Shown here: positions 16,661-25,991 of the stretch, in pieces
How positions within the stretch are numbered: position 1 is the stretch's first letter
How the letters are laid out: each line of letters starts with the position of its first letter
Assembly (NCBI GenBank): GCA_015698285.1
Contig: CP048685.1
Coordinates: 2,418,001-2,482,000, forward strand
DNA length: 64,000 bases
Reading direction: 5' to 3'
Source: Candidatus Nitronauta litoralis
GTDB taxonomy: Bacteria > Nitrospinota > Nitrospinia > Nitrospinales > Nitrospinaceae
Notes under the pieces: model-generated
Told to the model about the DNA's origin: nothing
Database searches by the model: none
What the model saw: only the letters and a program-made list of their open reading frames with translations
Translations under genes and position numbers: made by a program

Positions 16661-19648
16661 TTATTGTAAGTAAATTTCAAGTTCGGAAATTAATTTTGCG
16701 CCACTTTTTTCCGGCTGATAAAACTCAAATTTATAATACCGGTTTATTTCAGAACTTTTGATGTAGAAGGCATCAAACTGTCTTAAGCCTGATGCGAGTT
16801 TTACACCCTTTCTGGAATCAACCAAAGTCCATGCTTTACCATCTTTGGATCCAAAAACCTTCCATTGTTTGGGGCTGGCTCCCTTGTGTATGTTTTCAAC
16901 CCCCGAAATCCGGTAAAGTTTCATGGGTCTTTTAGCGTCAGGGCCTAGATCCACCAGTACCCCTCTTGAATCCCGGAAGTCAGCAACCTGGAAATATGAC
17001 CCATGGTTGTGATCAAATATTTTGTAGACTGAACTGACGTTGCTTGAAACCCTTTGTTGGGGATAGAAATCGCTTGCAAGTTGAAGGAATGTATTTGCTG
17101 CAATGGAACCTGGCAATATAAACTTCATGCCAAAAACTTTTTGGGTTGGGAAATCTATTCCCATTATCGCAATATCATTTTCATATATTTTAAGATGCTC
17201 TTTTCCTTTTAGAGACTCGCCCTCACCAAAATCCAACTCGTACTCAATGGCGGTATCTTCAGCCTCTCTTTGAGTTGTCTTCAACTGAAACCCTGATAAA
17301 GAAATTCCATTTTTCAAATGCGGGGTAAAACTCATGACAATAAAATTATCTTTTTCCAGAGAGTTGTTTTCGATAGTAGTTCGCAAATGTTTGCGATTCC
17401 AGGTATCACCTCCCGAAACTTTTTGCCATTTTAAAAGGCCAGCATCAGCGGCATTAAAGAATTTCTTTTGGGCCCCTACTTTAATAAAGGACACCACGGG
17501 CTGAACATTTTTTACAACCATCCAGTTTCTGGGAAGGGTCATACTGGGCATCCTTTCCCAACCTCGATGGTGATTGTATTCCAGGCCTTCTCTCAAATTA
17601 GGGTATTTGGAATCCTGCATGGAGCTCCAAAGTACCCAGCTATCGTCAATATTGGTCAGAGAACCGACGTCGTCCTTTAGCAAAAAAGTGGATTCCGCCT
17701 CATCATTAAATTGGCATAGTCGTTTTACCAGAAACTTTATACGAGGAGAGTTGGTATAGACTTGTTCCCCCTGGTGATGTTTAAAGCAAAACTCCACTGA
17801 CGGAAACGCAAAGCTGGGGCTGGTAGCAAAAGCCCAAATTATTGCCCCGCTCGAAATTAAAGCCAACGCGGGTTTGTAAGGCCGTGGTGGTTTTGGATTG
17901 GGCTCTTTTGTAGATGGAGTTTTTGTCACTGACAAGGAAACAATTAATCCTAATATGATGAATACAAATAAAATAGTCAGATTTCTTTCCTGAGGGAAGA
18001 AGAAGGAACTGGCGAGATAGGCGATTAGTCCGGAAAGCAGGGAAGATAAAGCCCAGGCTGTTGGGCTGGAAGGCTCACTTATAATTTTTTGTGCCGCCAG
18101 CTTTATAATGTAACAAACAAATGATATCAACATGAGCGCCGCCAGCCCTCCACCCATGATAAAAATGTCCGGTAGAAGAGCATGTGTGGAATAGGTGTTC
18201 TCGATGCCTCCGAAAGCGGTTCCATAGAGTTGGATTTTTGCCACGCCAACTCCCTGGCCCAATAGCAGGGTTTTGGTGAAAAGAGGAAGGCCGCTTAAAA
18301 ATAACATCGACCTGGATTGATTGGCTGTCACCATGTCAACCGGTGCAGAGGCTACTTTTTCTTCAGTAAGTGGGGCGGGTCCTCCACTTAATGGGTCTAC
18401 AACAATAGGGCTGAATGCGTTGGGATTGGTTTGTCCGGAAGCGACTACTGTGTCTGATGGGGCAGTCGGGACTGATGGAGTGGCTTGTTCTGACTGTGGC
18501 CCTTCTTTGGATATAGTTGCGTAGACACTTTTTATTGGATTTGTTTGTATCTTGTTTTTTTTCGCACTTTGTTTAGGCGCGGGAATATCTGTTACATAGT
18601 TGACAGGTTTTATGACAAAGACTTCCGACGTGAATAATAAAACCACAAGGGTTAGCAAGGCCAATACCGTTTTGTTTTTCTTTCGCATCAAAAACATTGA
18701 CAGTAAGAAAGGGATACTGCCAATTATCATTGTTAAGCTGATTGATCTGGTTGTGTTTAGATAGATGGCACTGATCATCAGCAACTGAAACATGAACAAG
18801 CGTTTTGACTCACCAAACGCATAGAGGGATAAGGACACAAAAAACAAAAGCATCAGCACTTGGCAGGAAGATGCGTGGTAATAGTAAGTTCCTCGAACGC
18901 GATAAAAGTATTTGCTGAAATCTTCACTCTCCAGTACATATGAAAAATCGGAAAATAGCCATTGAAGATCGACTATTAAAGCCTGAAGAACTCCGGCTCC
19001 TAAACAGGTATAGAGGATTACTTTTATTCTGTGGGTATTGTCAGCAAAAAATACTGCTGCAAGAAATCCTCCAACCCAGATTCCCCAGGTAGAAAGTCCG
19101 TTTAAATGGGCAGCCAGGTTGTTTTGCGGAACATCCCCTTCACCAGATTGGGTCAATACGCCGAAAATCTCGACAAACAAACGTCCTTGAGAAAACAAAT
19201 AAAAGAGAAGTAGAAACGTTACAACAAAACGGGGTTGTTTATCGCTCTTCGACCAAAGAAAACGTGCAATCGTAATGATAAGAAACCAATCAATCAAATA
19301 GACGCAAAAAGCGGCTTTGGTTCCAAATGGGTGACCAAAAATACTTTTTACCGACCTTATCAGGTAGGAGGCCGGAGAGCTTGAGTTTATGGCCGAATAG
19401 AGGTCTGCTGAAATGACTGATAGGAGAGTGAAGCCACCGGTAAATATCAGAAGAACCTTGAAGGGAGAAGGCGAATTTTGTTCTTTGGCAATGAGGGAAA
19501 TGCATATCCCAACCAGGACAATTCTCAGGGATGCCGCCCAAACAGGGACAAGGGGAAGCAATAAAAATGCAAACAATACAATTCCTATAAGAAAAATATA
19601 GGTCTGGTTTCCTTGGTCAATCAGGGTTTCATCGTGGTTGTTTGACAT
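16661..19648 (-). CDS. O-antigen ligase/polymerase-like membrane protein with C-terminal discoidin-like domain
   Basis: 995 residues. Residues ~15-360 and ~450-620 contain many hydrophobic helices in the pattern of Wzy/WaaL proteins, including RGTYYYHASSCQVLML and the later LLGQGVGVAKIQ and NTYSTHALLPD segments. A Pro/Ser/Thr-rich loop of about 90 residues lies between helices near 365-450. Residues ~620-995 are soluble; the last ~130 (RGVLVDLG, KLYRISGVE, WKVFGSKDGKAWTLVD, YYKFEFYQP) look like an F5/8 discoidin-type carbohydrate-binding domain. Fusion of a polymerase/ligase core with such a domain is unusual. The discoidin label rests on pattern only. Confidence 0.65.
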   Translation of the reverse strand: MSNNHDETLIDQGNQTYIFLIGIVLFAFLLLPLVPVWAASLRIVLVGICISLIAKEQNSPSPFKVLLIFTGGFTLLSVISADLYSAINSSSPASYLIRSVKSIFGHPFGTKAAFCVYLIDWFLIITIARFLWSKSDKQPRFVVTFLLLFYLFSQGRLFVEIFGVLTQSGEGDVPQNNLAAHLNGLSTWGIWVGGFLAAVFFADNTHRIKVILYTCLGAGVLQALIVDLQWLFSDFSYVLESEDFSKYFYRVRGTYYYHASSCQVLMLLFFVSLSLYAFGESKRLFMFQLLMISAIYLNTTRSISLTMIIGSIPFLLSMFLMRKKNKTVLALLTLVVLLFTSEVFVIKPVNYVTDIPAPKQSAKKNKIQTNPIKSVYATISKEGPQSEQATPSVPTAPSDTVVASGQTNPNAFSPIVVDPLSGGPAPLTEEKVASAPVDMVTANQSRSMLFLSGLPLFTKTLLLGQGVGVAKIQLYGTAFGGIENTYSTHALLPDIFIMGGGLAALMLISFVCYIIKLAAQKIISEPSSPTAWALSSLLSGLIAYLASSFFFPQERNLTILFVFIILGLIVSLSVTKTPSTKEPNPKPPRPYKPALALISSGAIIWAFATSPSFAFPSVEFCFKHHQGEQVYTNSPRIKFLVKRLCQFNDEAESTFLLKDDVGSLTNIDDSWVLWSSMQDSKYPNLREGLEYNHHRGWERMPSMTLPRNWMVVKNVQPVVSFIKVGAQKKFFNAADAGLLKWQKVSGGDTWNRKHLRTTIENNSLEKDNFIVMSFTPHLKNGISLSGFQLKTTQREAEDTAIEYELDFGEGESLKGKEHLKIYENDIAIMGIDFPTQKVFGMKFILPGSIAANTFLQLASDFYPQQRVSSNVSSVYKIFDHNHGSYFQVADFRDSRGVLVDLGPDAKRPMKLYRISGVENIHKGASPKQWKVFGSKDGKAWTLVDSRKGVKLASGLRQFDAFYIKSSEINRYYKFEFYQPEKSGAKLISELEIYLQ

Positions 19649-19950
19649 GGTGAACGATATGACTTGCGATTGCTGGCACCATAATACGGTGGCAGGGCAG
19701 GCTGGTTCTCGATCTATAGGATTATTAATTCAAGATTGATGGTTGTAGTCAGTTAGATTGATTTTTTTTGAGCTTCGCCGTAAAAAAAATTGGGGAACTT
19801 AACCCCATCGACCTTGGTGCCCATAATAGTGGAATGCGAAGAAAAAAGTTTGTTGTGAGTCTTCTTAAATTTTTCCCTGAGCAGGGTAATCCAGGAAAAA
19901 TGGGTTGGGAGAAATGAACTTGTTCATCCCGGATGCTTTTCAATGTGTTG
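19649..19950. other. Intergenic region, nothing recognised
   Basis: About 300 bases between two minus-strand genes. No RNA gene, terminator or convincing small gene was seen. Short open frames on both strands match nothing I know. The promoter of the polymerase/ligase-like gene should lie here. Confidence 0.5.
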
Positions 19951-21291
19951 TCAAATGTCAGCTTTCAGGTTCTTTATAAAAGTATGACCGTATTTGTTGT
20001 TTGCAGCGACTCCAACCACTTCCACATCGGTGTCCAATACCGAATCGGCATCAAAAACATAATGCCAACTGCGCTGGTCCAGGCCAAAGTCCAGGTTGTC
20101 GTGGATAAACCTTCCTGATTTCGTTTTGATGGCCAAATAGGGCTGAGGGCCAAACACTTCGCCGGACTTCGTTAGTATTTTCAACTTTAATGCACCCGCA
20201 TCTCGATAAAGCGAGACGTCTAACTCCAAGGGGGCATAGTCCCCGGCATTAACAACCTGGTTGAAAGCGTGTTTAGCCTTGCAGAATTTAAACTTCACAT
20301 CCTGATATTTTTCGGAAGACTTCTGGATCATTTCTCTTGCCATGTCGACTTCCGTTGATAGCTCCCGATAGTCATGTGATGCCAGTCCTAACATCACATC
20401 CATTCCATTCTGCGCGTTACGAAAGGCTTTGTCGGTTTCTTCCTGTGTGATATTGGCAAACCGGGTATTTACGTTGAGGAATCGGGCAATAGATCGTCTG
20501 CATTGACCGGGTTTCTGGTAATCATAAAAGTCCGGATGATACACAGACCAATCAGAAGGAGCCCGCCGCCAATCCCCAAAACGGCCGTTTCTTAAATCGT
20601 TTTGCATTTCCAGTTCTTCAAGGTTGTCTACAGCCAGATTGGTTCCATCAAATGGAATCCATTGCTCAAGAAACCAATGGCAATCGGGGCGTTCTACGTG
20701 AAATCCTGCGCGAAAAACAGAAGGGAAAAAATTCCGCTCTATAATTTTGCGGCAAAGTATTGGATGAAGGTGTGGAGAATTCTCATAGGAGGTGGCGCAG
20801 CGATGGGCTTCCCGGTAAGTGGAAAGGGGATGGAAATGCCAATCCATTTCGTCGATTTCATGAGAGTCGTATTTGTCTAAAAACTCCATGTAGCGATCAT
20901 AGACATTATGATAGCCCAGATCCTTTCCCCTCGGGTTTACCTCAAACCCGACATGATCGAGACAAAACCAATTGTAAACCCAGCCACCGCCAAAGGAATC
21001 GGTTATTTGATTCCGGTAGTCTTTTGCCAGGATTCGGGCCAGCATCTTGTCGATGTGATCCCATGTTTCATTATAAGTTAACAGGGATGGGTCGAGGAAT
21101 TTGGCAACAACACTTTCCCTTCCGTCCAGATCGATTTCCTGATTCCGGAGTTTTTGCAGATTTGCATAGCTGGGAGTGAGGTTGATATCAAAAGTGTCTT
21201 GCAGCCGCTCAAACGTGGCTGATAAGGATTCATGCAAGGGGCCTTCTGTGTCAATACCGTGAACAACGTATACGATCTTTTCCTTGGGCAT
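19951..21291 (-). CDS. Polysaccharide deacetylase-like protein
   Basis: 446 residues, no signal peptide. HGIDTEGPL at 11-19 resembles the first metal-binding motif of NodB-type deacetylases, and MDWHFHPL near residue 149 could supply the histidines. The C-terminal ~110 residues look beta-rich and may be a separate domain. Candidate role: removing an acyl group from a glycan. It is also possible that the fold is similar but the activity differs. A CRP-type site lies about 90 bases upstream of its start. Confidence 0.5.
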   Translation of the reverse strand: MPKEKIVYVVHGIDTEGPLHESLSATFERLQDTFDINLTPSYANLQKLRNQEIDLDGRESVVAKFLDPSLLTYNETWDHIDKMLARILAKDYRNQITDSFGGGWVYNWFCLDHVGFEVNPRGKDLGYHNVYDRYMEFLDKYDSHEIDEMDWHFHPLSTYREAHRCATSYENSPHLHPILCRKIIERNFFPSVFRAGFHVERPDCHWFLEQWIPFDGTNLAVDNLEELEMQNDLRNGRFGDWRRAPSDWSVYHPDFYDYQKPGQCRRSIARFLNVNTRFANITQEETDKAFRNAQNGMDVMLGLASHDYRELSTEVDMAREMIQKSSEKYQDVKFKFCKAKHAFNQVVNAGDYAPLELDVSLYRDAGALKLKILTKSGEVFGPQPYLAIKTKSGRFIHDNLDFGLDQRSWHYVFDADSVLDTDVEVVGVAANNKYGHTFIKNLKADI

Positions 21292-21379
21292 TTAGTGGTA
21301 GACCTTTTAATAGATTAAAAAATTGAGGGATTATTTTTTGATGAGTCTCGATTCAAAAATGAAACCGTAGTAATTTAAT

Positions 21380-21395
21380 TGTGAAATCAATCACA
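21380..21395. promoter_or_regulatory. CRP/FNR-family-type site TGTGA-N6-TCACA
   Basis: TGTGAAATCAATCACA has both half-sites perfect, and the symmetry extends outward to TTGTG...CACAA. It lies 89 bases upstream of the deacetylase-like start on the minus strand and about 510 bases upstream of the nonulosonate operon. The match to the E. coli CRP consensus is exact, but the binding regulator in this organism is unknown. Confidence 0.5.
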
Positions 21396-21450
21396 CAAGT
21401 AGGCTAATCGACCTTTTATCGGGGTTGTTTTGCGTTCCAGGTCTACAGGG

Positions 21451-21467
21451 TGGACTTCATAAGTCCA
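21451..21467. repeat. Inverted repeat, 7-bp arms
   Basis: TGGACTT and AAGTCCA flank CAT. It lies 10 bases before a second, longer inverted repeat. No T-tract follows, so it is not an obvious terminator. Confidence 0.5.
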
Positions 21468-21476
21468 TGCGAGTGC

Positions 21477-21499
21477 AGTTTCATTAAACTAATGAAACT
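21477..21499. repeat. Perfect inverted repeat, 10-bp arms
   Basis: AGTTTCATTA and TAATGAAACT flank a 3-base loop (AAC). It could be an operator or a transcript hairpin within the divergent intergenic region. Confidence 0.6.
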
Positions 21500-21904
21500 A
21501 AAGAGGGTTTTGCGTTTGTGTTATGACAATAAAACCTAATTTATATTAAGATTTAACGATAACTTTATCAAGGGAAAAGCGGGTTAGAAAACAATAAAAC
21601 AAGCATCAAAATTCACAATAAAAACGAGGGTGCGTTAGCGAATCGAGGAGTTTTTTCAGGCTGGGATTCTAATTCAGAAAGGTGACTAAATATGGCATAA
21701 TGCCAATAGTTTTAGAGATAAAACCGTACCTGGAAACCTCCGGCCAATTAAATCGTTTTCTGCGAAAAAAATCTCCGCTTTAGCCAGGTTTAACGTTAGA
21801 TCCAAACCCATCCAAAATTTCTTCTTTTCAGACGATGAAAATACTCCCATGAAAAATTGCCAGTGTTTGACAACCACCCGAAATGAAACTTTTCAAAGTC
21901 TAAT

Positions 21905-22882
21905 ATGCTAGGGCTTATAATTGGAACCGGTTCTATCGGACAGCGGCATATCAGAAACATTAGGAAACTTGTCCCGGAAAGCCGGTTTATATTTTTACGA
22001 AAAGGGGGGCGCCAGGATGAATTGTCCGCTTCCATTAATGCAGAGGTGACAGATAACCTTGATCATGCCCTGGGTTCCAAGCCTGATTATGCTGTTATTG
22101 CTACCCCCTCGGCATTGCACACCGATGTCCTGATCCCACTTATCGATGCCCATCTTCCATTTTATATTGAAAAACCGGTGGCGACTCGAAGAGAGGATGT
22201 GAATGCCATCAGGTTCCGGTTAAAGAGTTCAAGTTTTAAAAGCCCCACTCTGGTTGGGTGCAACTTGAGGTTCCTTCCCGCGCTTCAAAAAGCGAGAGCA
22301 CTCCTAAATGATGGGTCATTGGGAACCGTGCTACGAGCTGGATTTACAGCAGGACAATGGCTTCCCGACTGGCGTCCACAACAGGATTACAAAAATGGCT
22401 ATAGCAGCAACCGTGAAATGGGGGGAGGGGTGGTGTTTGACCTCATCCATGAAATTGACATGGTCCGGTGGTGGTTTGGTGAATTTGAAAGAATTGGCTC
22501 TGTTTTGGGGAACTTCAGTTCCCTGGGTATTGAAACGGAAGACACGGCAGCTATTGTCATGGGTAAAAATGAAGGGCCTCCGGCAGTCACCATTCAACTG
22601 GATTACATTTCAAGAAAGCCGGTACGGCGGTACGAGGTGGTTGGTGAGTTGGGAAGCCTGGTATTCGATCTTCAGGAAAAAACATTGATGCAGATAACCA
22701 AGGATGGTTCCGAGGCAGTTAATTGCGGAGCAGATGGTTTTGATGTGTCCAAAACTTACGAATTGGCAATGCGGGAATTTTTTGAAGCGATTAAGGCGGG
22801 GGCCGCCACCTCCCAGAATATTCTGGATGGATTGGATTCTGTTGAGTTGGCGTTGAACGTTTATGAGAGGACTATTCAATGA
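21905..22882 (+). CDS. Gfo/Idh/MocA-family dehydrogenase
   Basis: 325 residues. NAD(P)-binding GTGSIGQRH at 7-15, then a segment IEKPVATRRED near 98 that is the conserved EKP of the family, and a C-terminal alpha/beta domain. It probably oxidises or reduces a sugar-nucleotide or nonulosonate precursor. It overlaps the cytidylyltransferase gene by 4 bases and is the first gene of the four-gene operon. Confidence 0.85.
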   Translation: MLGLIIGTGSIGQRHIRNIRKLVPESRFIFLRKGGRQDELSASINAEVTDNLDHALGSKPDYAVIATPSALHTDVLIPLIDAHLPFYIEKPVATRREDVNAIRFRLKSSSFKSPTLVGCNLRFLPALQKARALLNDGSLGTVLRAGFTAGQWLPDWRPQQDYKNGYSSNREMGGGVVFDLIHEIDMVRWWFGEFERIGSVLGNFSSLGIETEDTAAIVMGKNEGPPAVTIQLDYISRKPVRRYEVVGELGSLVFDLQEKTLMQITKDGSEAVNCGADGFDVSKTYELAMREFFEAIKAGAATSQNILDGLDSVELALNVYERTIQ

Positions 22883-23571
22883 CCACGATTTGTACAGTAT
22901 GTGCCAGGGGAGGGTCCACCGGTGTTCCGAGGAAGAACGTGCTGCCTTTGCTGGGTAAGCCGCTGATCGTTTACACTCTGGAGCAGGCTCTGGCTTGCCC
23001 GGAAATTGACCGGGTGTACGTTTCTACAGATGATGAGGAAATTGCCGAAGTGGCACGCAACGCGGGGGCTGAGGTTCCTTTTATGCGACCGGCTGAATTG
23101 GCCGGGAACAAGGCTCCCAAAATTCCTGTTATCGAGCATCTGGTCGATTGGGTGGTTGCATCGGGAGTGAAGGTTGAGCGTATTATTGACCTCGACCCCA
23201 CCTCTCCCCTGAGAGAGATGTCTGATATACTGGCTTGCCTTTCCATGCTCGATGATAAAACAGATGTGGTCATTACCGGTTTTGAAGCTGAAAAAAACCC
23301 TTACTTCAATATGGTCGAAGAAAAACCGGATGGATATTTCTCTCTGTCAAAATCAATTCAGGGCGGGGTGACCGGTCGGCAATCGGCTCCCAAAGTCTAT
23401 TCCATGAATGCTTCCATTTATGTGTGGCACCGGGAAACCCTGAGTAAAGGGTTGTGGGAGGGTAATGCCAGGCTGCACATCATGCCCCGAGAACGATCAA
23501 TAGATATTGACGAATTCATAGATTTTAAAATAGTGGAGCTTCTTTTAAATGAAAAAACCGGATCCCGCTAA
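22879..23571 (+). CDS. NeuA-like acylneuraminate cytidylyltransferase
   Basis: 230 residues. The nucleotide-binding loop ARGGSTGVPRKN near the start and VYVSTDDEEIAEVA, DLDPTSPLR and the C-terminal SIDIDEFIDF are typical of CMP-sialate (NeuA-type) synthetases. It should activate a nonulosonic acid with CTP. The loop reads STG instead of the usual SKG, so one common lysine is replaced. It overlaps the SDR gene by 23 bases. Confidence 0.88.
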   Translation: MTTICTVCARGGSTGVPRKNVLPLLGKPLIVYTLEQALACPEIDRVYVSTDDEEIAEVARNAGAEVPFMRPAELAGNKAPKIPVIEHLVDWVVASGVKVERIIDLDPTSPLREMSDILACLSMLDDKTDVVITGFEAEKNPYFNMVEEKPDGYFSLSKSIQGGVTGRQSAPKVYSMNASIYVWHRETLSKGLWEGNARLHIMPRERSIDIDEFIDFKIVELLLNEKTGSR

Positions 23572-24367
23572 AACACAAATCGACTTGAAGGGAAAAGTGG
23601 CGTTGCTGACCGGCGGTGCCGGAATTCTCGGAGCCCGTTTTGCCTGGTCCCTGGCAGGCAAGGGTGCCCGTGTGGCCATTGTCGATCGCGACCTGGAAAA
23701 AACCCGCAGGGTGGCTGCTGACATTAATCAGGAACTGCCAGATTCCGCTTTTCCTTTTGAAGTGGACATTACCCTGAAACAAGACTGGGATGATTTAAAG
23801 CAAAAGATTAATTCAAACCTGGGCGATGTTGATATCCTGATTAACAACGCTGCGGCGAAAAGCCCGAACTTTTTCGAACCCTTTGAAACGTTTCCACTTG
23901 AAGATTGGAACTTCGTGATGAACGTGAACACTACCGGAGTGATGTTGGGTTGTCAGGCCTTTGGTTCGGAAATGGCGGAACGTGGGAAAGGGAGCATCAT
24001 CAATACGCTTTCCATTTATGGGATCGTCGCTCCCGATCAGCGGGTTTACGAGGGTTCAGAGTATGAAGGGCGCGCTATCAACACACCGGCGATATATAGC
24101 ACAAGCAAAGCCGCCGTCTGGGGCCTCACTCGTTATCTTGCCGCTTTTTGGGGGGGCAAAGGTGTGAGAGTGAATGCCATTACACCGGGTGGAGTCTACA
24201 GCGGGCAAAACGAAACGTTCACCGATCGCTACAGCGCACGGGTTCCTTTAGGTCGCATGGCGGATGGCGATGAACTCTGCGGGGCCGTCCTGTTTCTTGC
24301 ATCCGACACCTCATCCTATATTACCGGCCAGAACATTGTTGTCGATGGAGGTCTGACCGTATGGTAG
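23549..24367 (+). CDS. Short-chain dehydrogenase/reductase
   Basis: 272 residues. TGGAGILGARFA at 21-32 binds NAD(P), NNAA follows near 103, the catalytic pair is Y183 and K187 (YSTSKAA), and the C-terminus has the usual TGQNIVVDGG. Position between the NeuA-like and NeuB-like genes suggests it modifies the nonulosonate or a precursor. The start at 23549 lies inside the preceding gene; a later start would remove part of the leader before the first strand. Confidence 0.88.
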   Translation: MKKPDPAKTQIDLKGKVALLTGGAGILGARFAWSLAGKGARVAIVDRDLEKTRRVAADINQELPDSAFPFEVDITLKQDWDDLKQKINSNLGDVDILINNAAAKSPNFFEPFETFPLEDWNFVMNVNTTGVMLGCQAFGSEMAERGKGSIINTLSIYGIVAPDQRVYEGSEYEGRAINTPAIYSTSKAAVWGLTRYLAAFWGGKGVRVNAITPGGVYSGQNETFTDRYSARVPLGRMADGDELCGAVLFLASDTSSYITGQNIVVDGGLTVW

Positions 24368-25404
24368 CCCCTGCTGAATGCTTTGTTATTGCAGAAGCCG
24401 GAGTCAATCACAACGGCTCCGATGACCTCGCCTTCAAGCTGGTTGATGTGGCTGCCGAAGCGGGTGCCGATGCGGTCAAGTTCCAATCCTTTCGCGCCGA
24501 ATCGTTAACAAAACCGGGTGCCGAAAAAGCCGAATATCAGAAAGACAAGACCGGTGATGGCGATCAACTCAGCATGCTTAAAAAGCTAGAGCTGTCGACT
24601 GAAATGCATCACCGTTTGAAGGAACATTGCCACAAAGCGGGCATTGAATTCCTGTCCACCCCCTTTGATGAAGAGACGGCGGACTTTTTAGTTGGGATGG
24701 GAATCAAGAGGTTTAAAGTTCCATCTGGAGAACTGACCAACCTCGTGATGATGAAGCACCTTGCCCGAAAAAATCTTCCCATGATTTTGTCTACCGGAAT
24801 GGGCACCATTGAAGAGATCCACGAGGCGGTTGAGACCATCCGCAATACCCGAGAGAATCTTGGTTTTAATGAACCTCTCGAGACTATGCTGACATTGCTC
24901 CATTGTACTTCGAACTATCCGGCTGCGTTGTCCGATATCAATCTCCGGGCAATGCAAACCATGCAGCAGGAATTCAATCTGCCTGTCGGATATTCCGATC
25001 ATTCAGAAGGTTTGTTGGTCCCGGTGATGGCTGTAGCCATGGGGGCCGGCGTCATCGAAAAACATTTTACGCTGGATAGGTCGATGCCGGGTCCGGATCA
25101 CGCGGCGTCTGTTGAACCGAATGAATTGAAAACAATGGTGGAGAATATCCGCGCTACTACTCAGGCTCTCGGTTCCTCGAAGAAAACCCCCACACCCTCG
25201 GAATTGCCGATCCGCGATCTGGTGCGAAAAAGTGTGACCCTCAAGCATTCGCTGTCTGCTGGCCAGTCTATTAAAGAAGGCGACCTGGTATTACTCAGGC
25301 CCGGTACCGGTATTCTTCCACGAGATATTGAAAAAGTACTCACCAAAAAAGCCGCACACGACCTCCCTCAATGGCACACCTTGCAGTGGTCCGACCTGGA
25401 GTGA
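24361..25404 (+). CDS. NeuB-like N-acetylneuraminate (nonulosonate) synthase
   Basis: 347 residues. The TIM-barrel part begins FVIAEAGVNHNGS with VKFQSF, followed by STPFDEETADFL, KVPSGELTN and GYSDHSEG. Residues ~285-345 are a SAF (antifreeze-like) domain. The enzyme condenses phosphoenolpyruvate with a hexosamine-type sugar to give a nine-carbon acid (sialic, legionaminic or pseudaminic type; not distinguishable here). It overlaps the SDR by 7 bases. No NeuC-type epimerase lies in the window. Confidence 0.9.
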   Translation: MVAPAECFVIAEAGVNHNGSDDLAFKLVDVAAEAGADAVKFQSFRAESLTKPGAEKAEYQKDKTGDGDQLSMLKKLELSTEMHHRLKEHCHKAGIEFLSTPFDEETADFLVGMGIKRFKVPSGELTNLVMMKHLARKNLPMILSTGMGTIEEIHEAVETIRNTRENLGFNEPLETMLTLLHCTSNYPAALSDINLRAMQTMQQEFNLPVGYSDHSEGLLVPVMAVAMGAGVIEKHFTLDRSMPGPDHAASVEPNELKTMVENIRATTQALGSSKKTPTPSELPIRDLVRKSVTLKHSLSAGQSIKEGDLVLLRPGTGILPRDIEKVLTKKAAHDLPQWHTLQWSDLE

Positions 25405-25460
25405 TCGTACGCATTGACAATCTGGTTTCCCCAAAGTTTGTTCTAGATTTAATTCAGGTT

Positions 25461-25991
25461 TCAGCAATAATCCATCGCGATTTTAATTTCTTTCAAGACT
25501 TCATCAGCCGGTATTTCCGGTAGAGTCTCCATTTGTTTCAATAGGGAACGCGCTTCAGGCCCTCCTATCATTCCGAGGGAACAAGCTAGACGTACCCACT
25601 CGTCTGTTGTCATATCTGTTTTGTCTATCAGTGGCTTTAACCATGAGAGACCTTCTGCCAAACCCAGTCCGCCGATGACTTCGATAATGCCGGGCCGTGC
25701 GGATGGGTTGGTTAGCTGAGGACCCAATACCTCCAGCCAGTGCTGCGGGTTTCGCAAGCAAATGGCAGTCAAGGCCTCCGTCACTTCAAATTCAAATTCC
25801 TGCCAGCTTGCCGGTTCGTAGTCGTCCGCCTGAGGTGGGTTTATCAGCAGGTCCAGCAGGGATGGTACTGTTTCTTCCTGAAGTGTTTTAAGCCAGCCTA
25901 ACCATTGAGTCTCGCGTTCCTCGGCACTGACAAAGGGGCCCAAGGGAGCAAAAAAATTAGCAAGTGTCTGGACTAGTTCGGTTCTATTCAT
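25461..25991 (-). CDS. HEAT-like repeat protein, last gene of the eCIS operon
   Basis: 176 residues made of repeated amphipathic helix pairs (TVPSLLDLLINPP, VTEALTAICLRNPQHW, IIEVIGGLGLAEGLSWLKPLI, WVRLACSLGMIGGPEARSLL), as in HEAT or PBS-type repeats. Its ATG overlaps the end of the 1094-residue DUF4157 gene by 4 bases, so the two are probably translated together. An immunity protein, chaperone or loading adaptor for that cargo would fit; nothing in the sequence decides. It ends 56 bases from neuB (convergent). Confidence 0.65.
   Translation of the reverse strand: MNRTELVQTLANFFAPLGPFVSAEERETQWLGWLKTLQEETVPSLLDLLINPPQADDYEPASWQEFEFEVTEALTAICLRNPQHWLEVLGPQLTNPSARPGIIEVIGGLGLAEGLSWLKPLIDKTDMTTDEWVRLACSLGMIGGPEARSLLKQMETLPEIPADEVLKEIKIAMDYC

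Larger units (their letters stand above)
21292..21904. other. Long intergenic region between divergent glycan genes
   Basis: 613 bases separate the deacetylase-like gene (minus) from the nonulosonate operon (plus). It contains a perfect TGTGA-N6-TCACA site and two strong short inverted repeats, listed separately. No gene was recognised. It probably holds both promoters. Confidence 0.6.
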
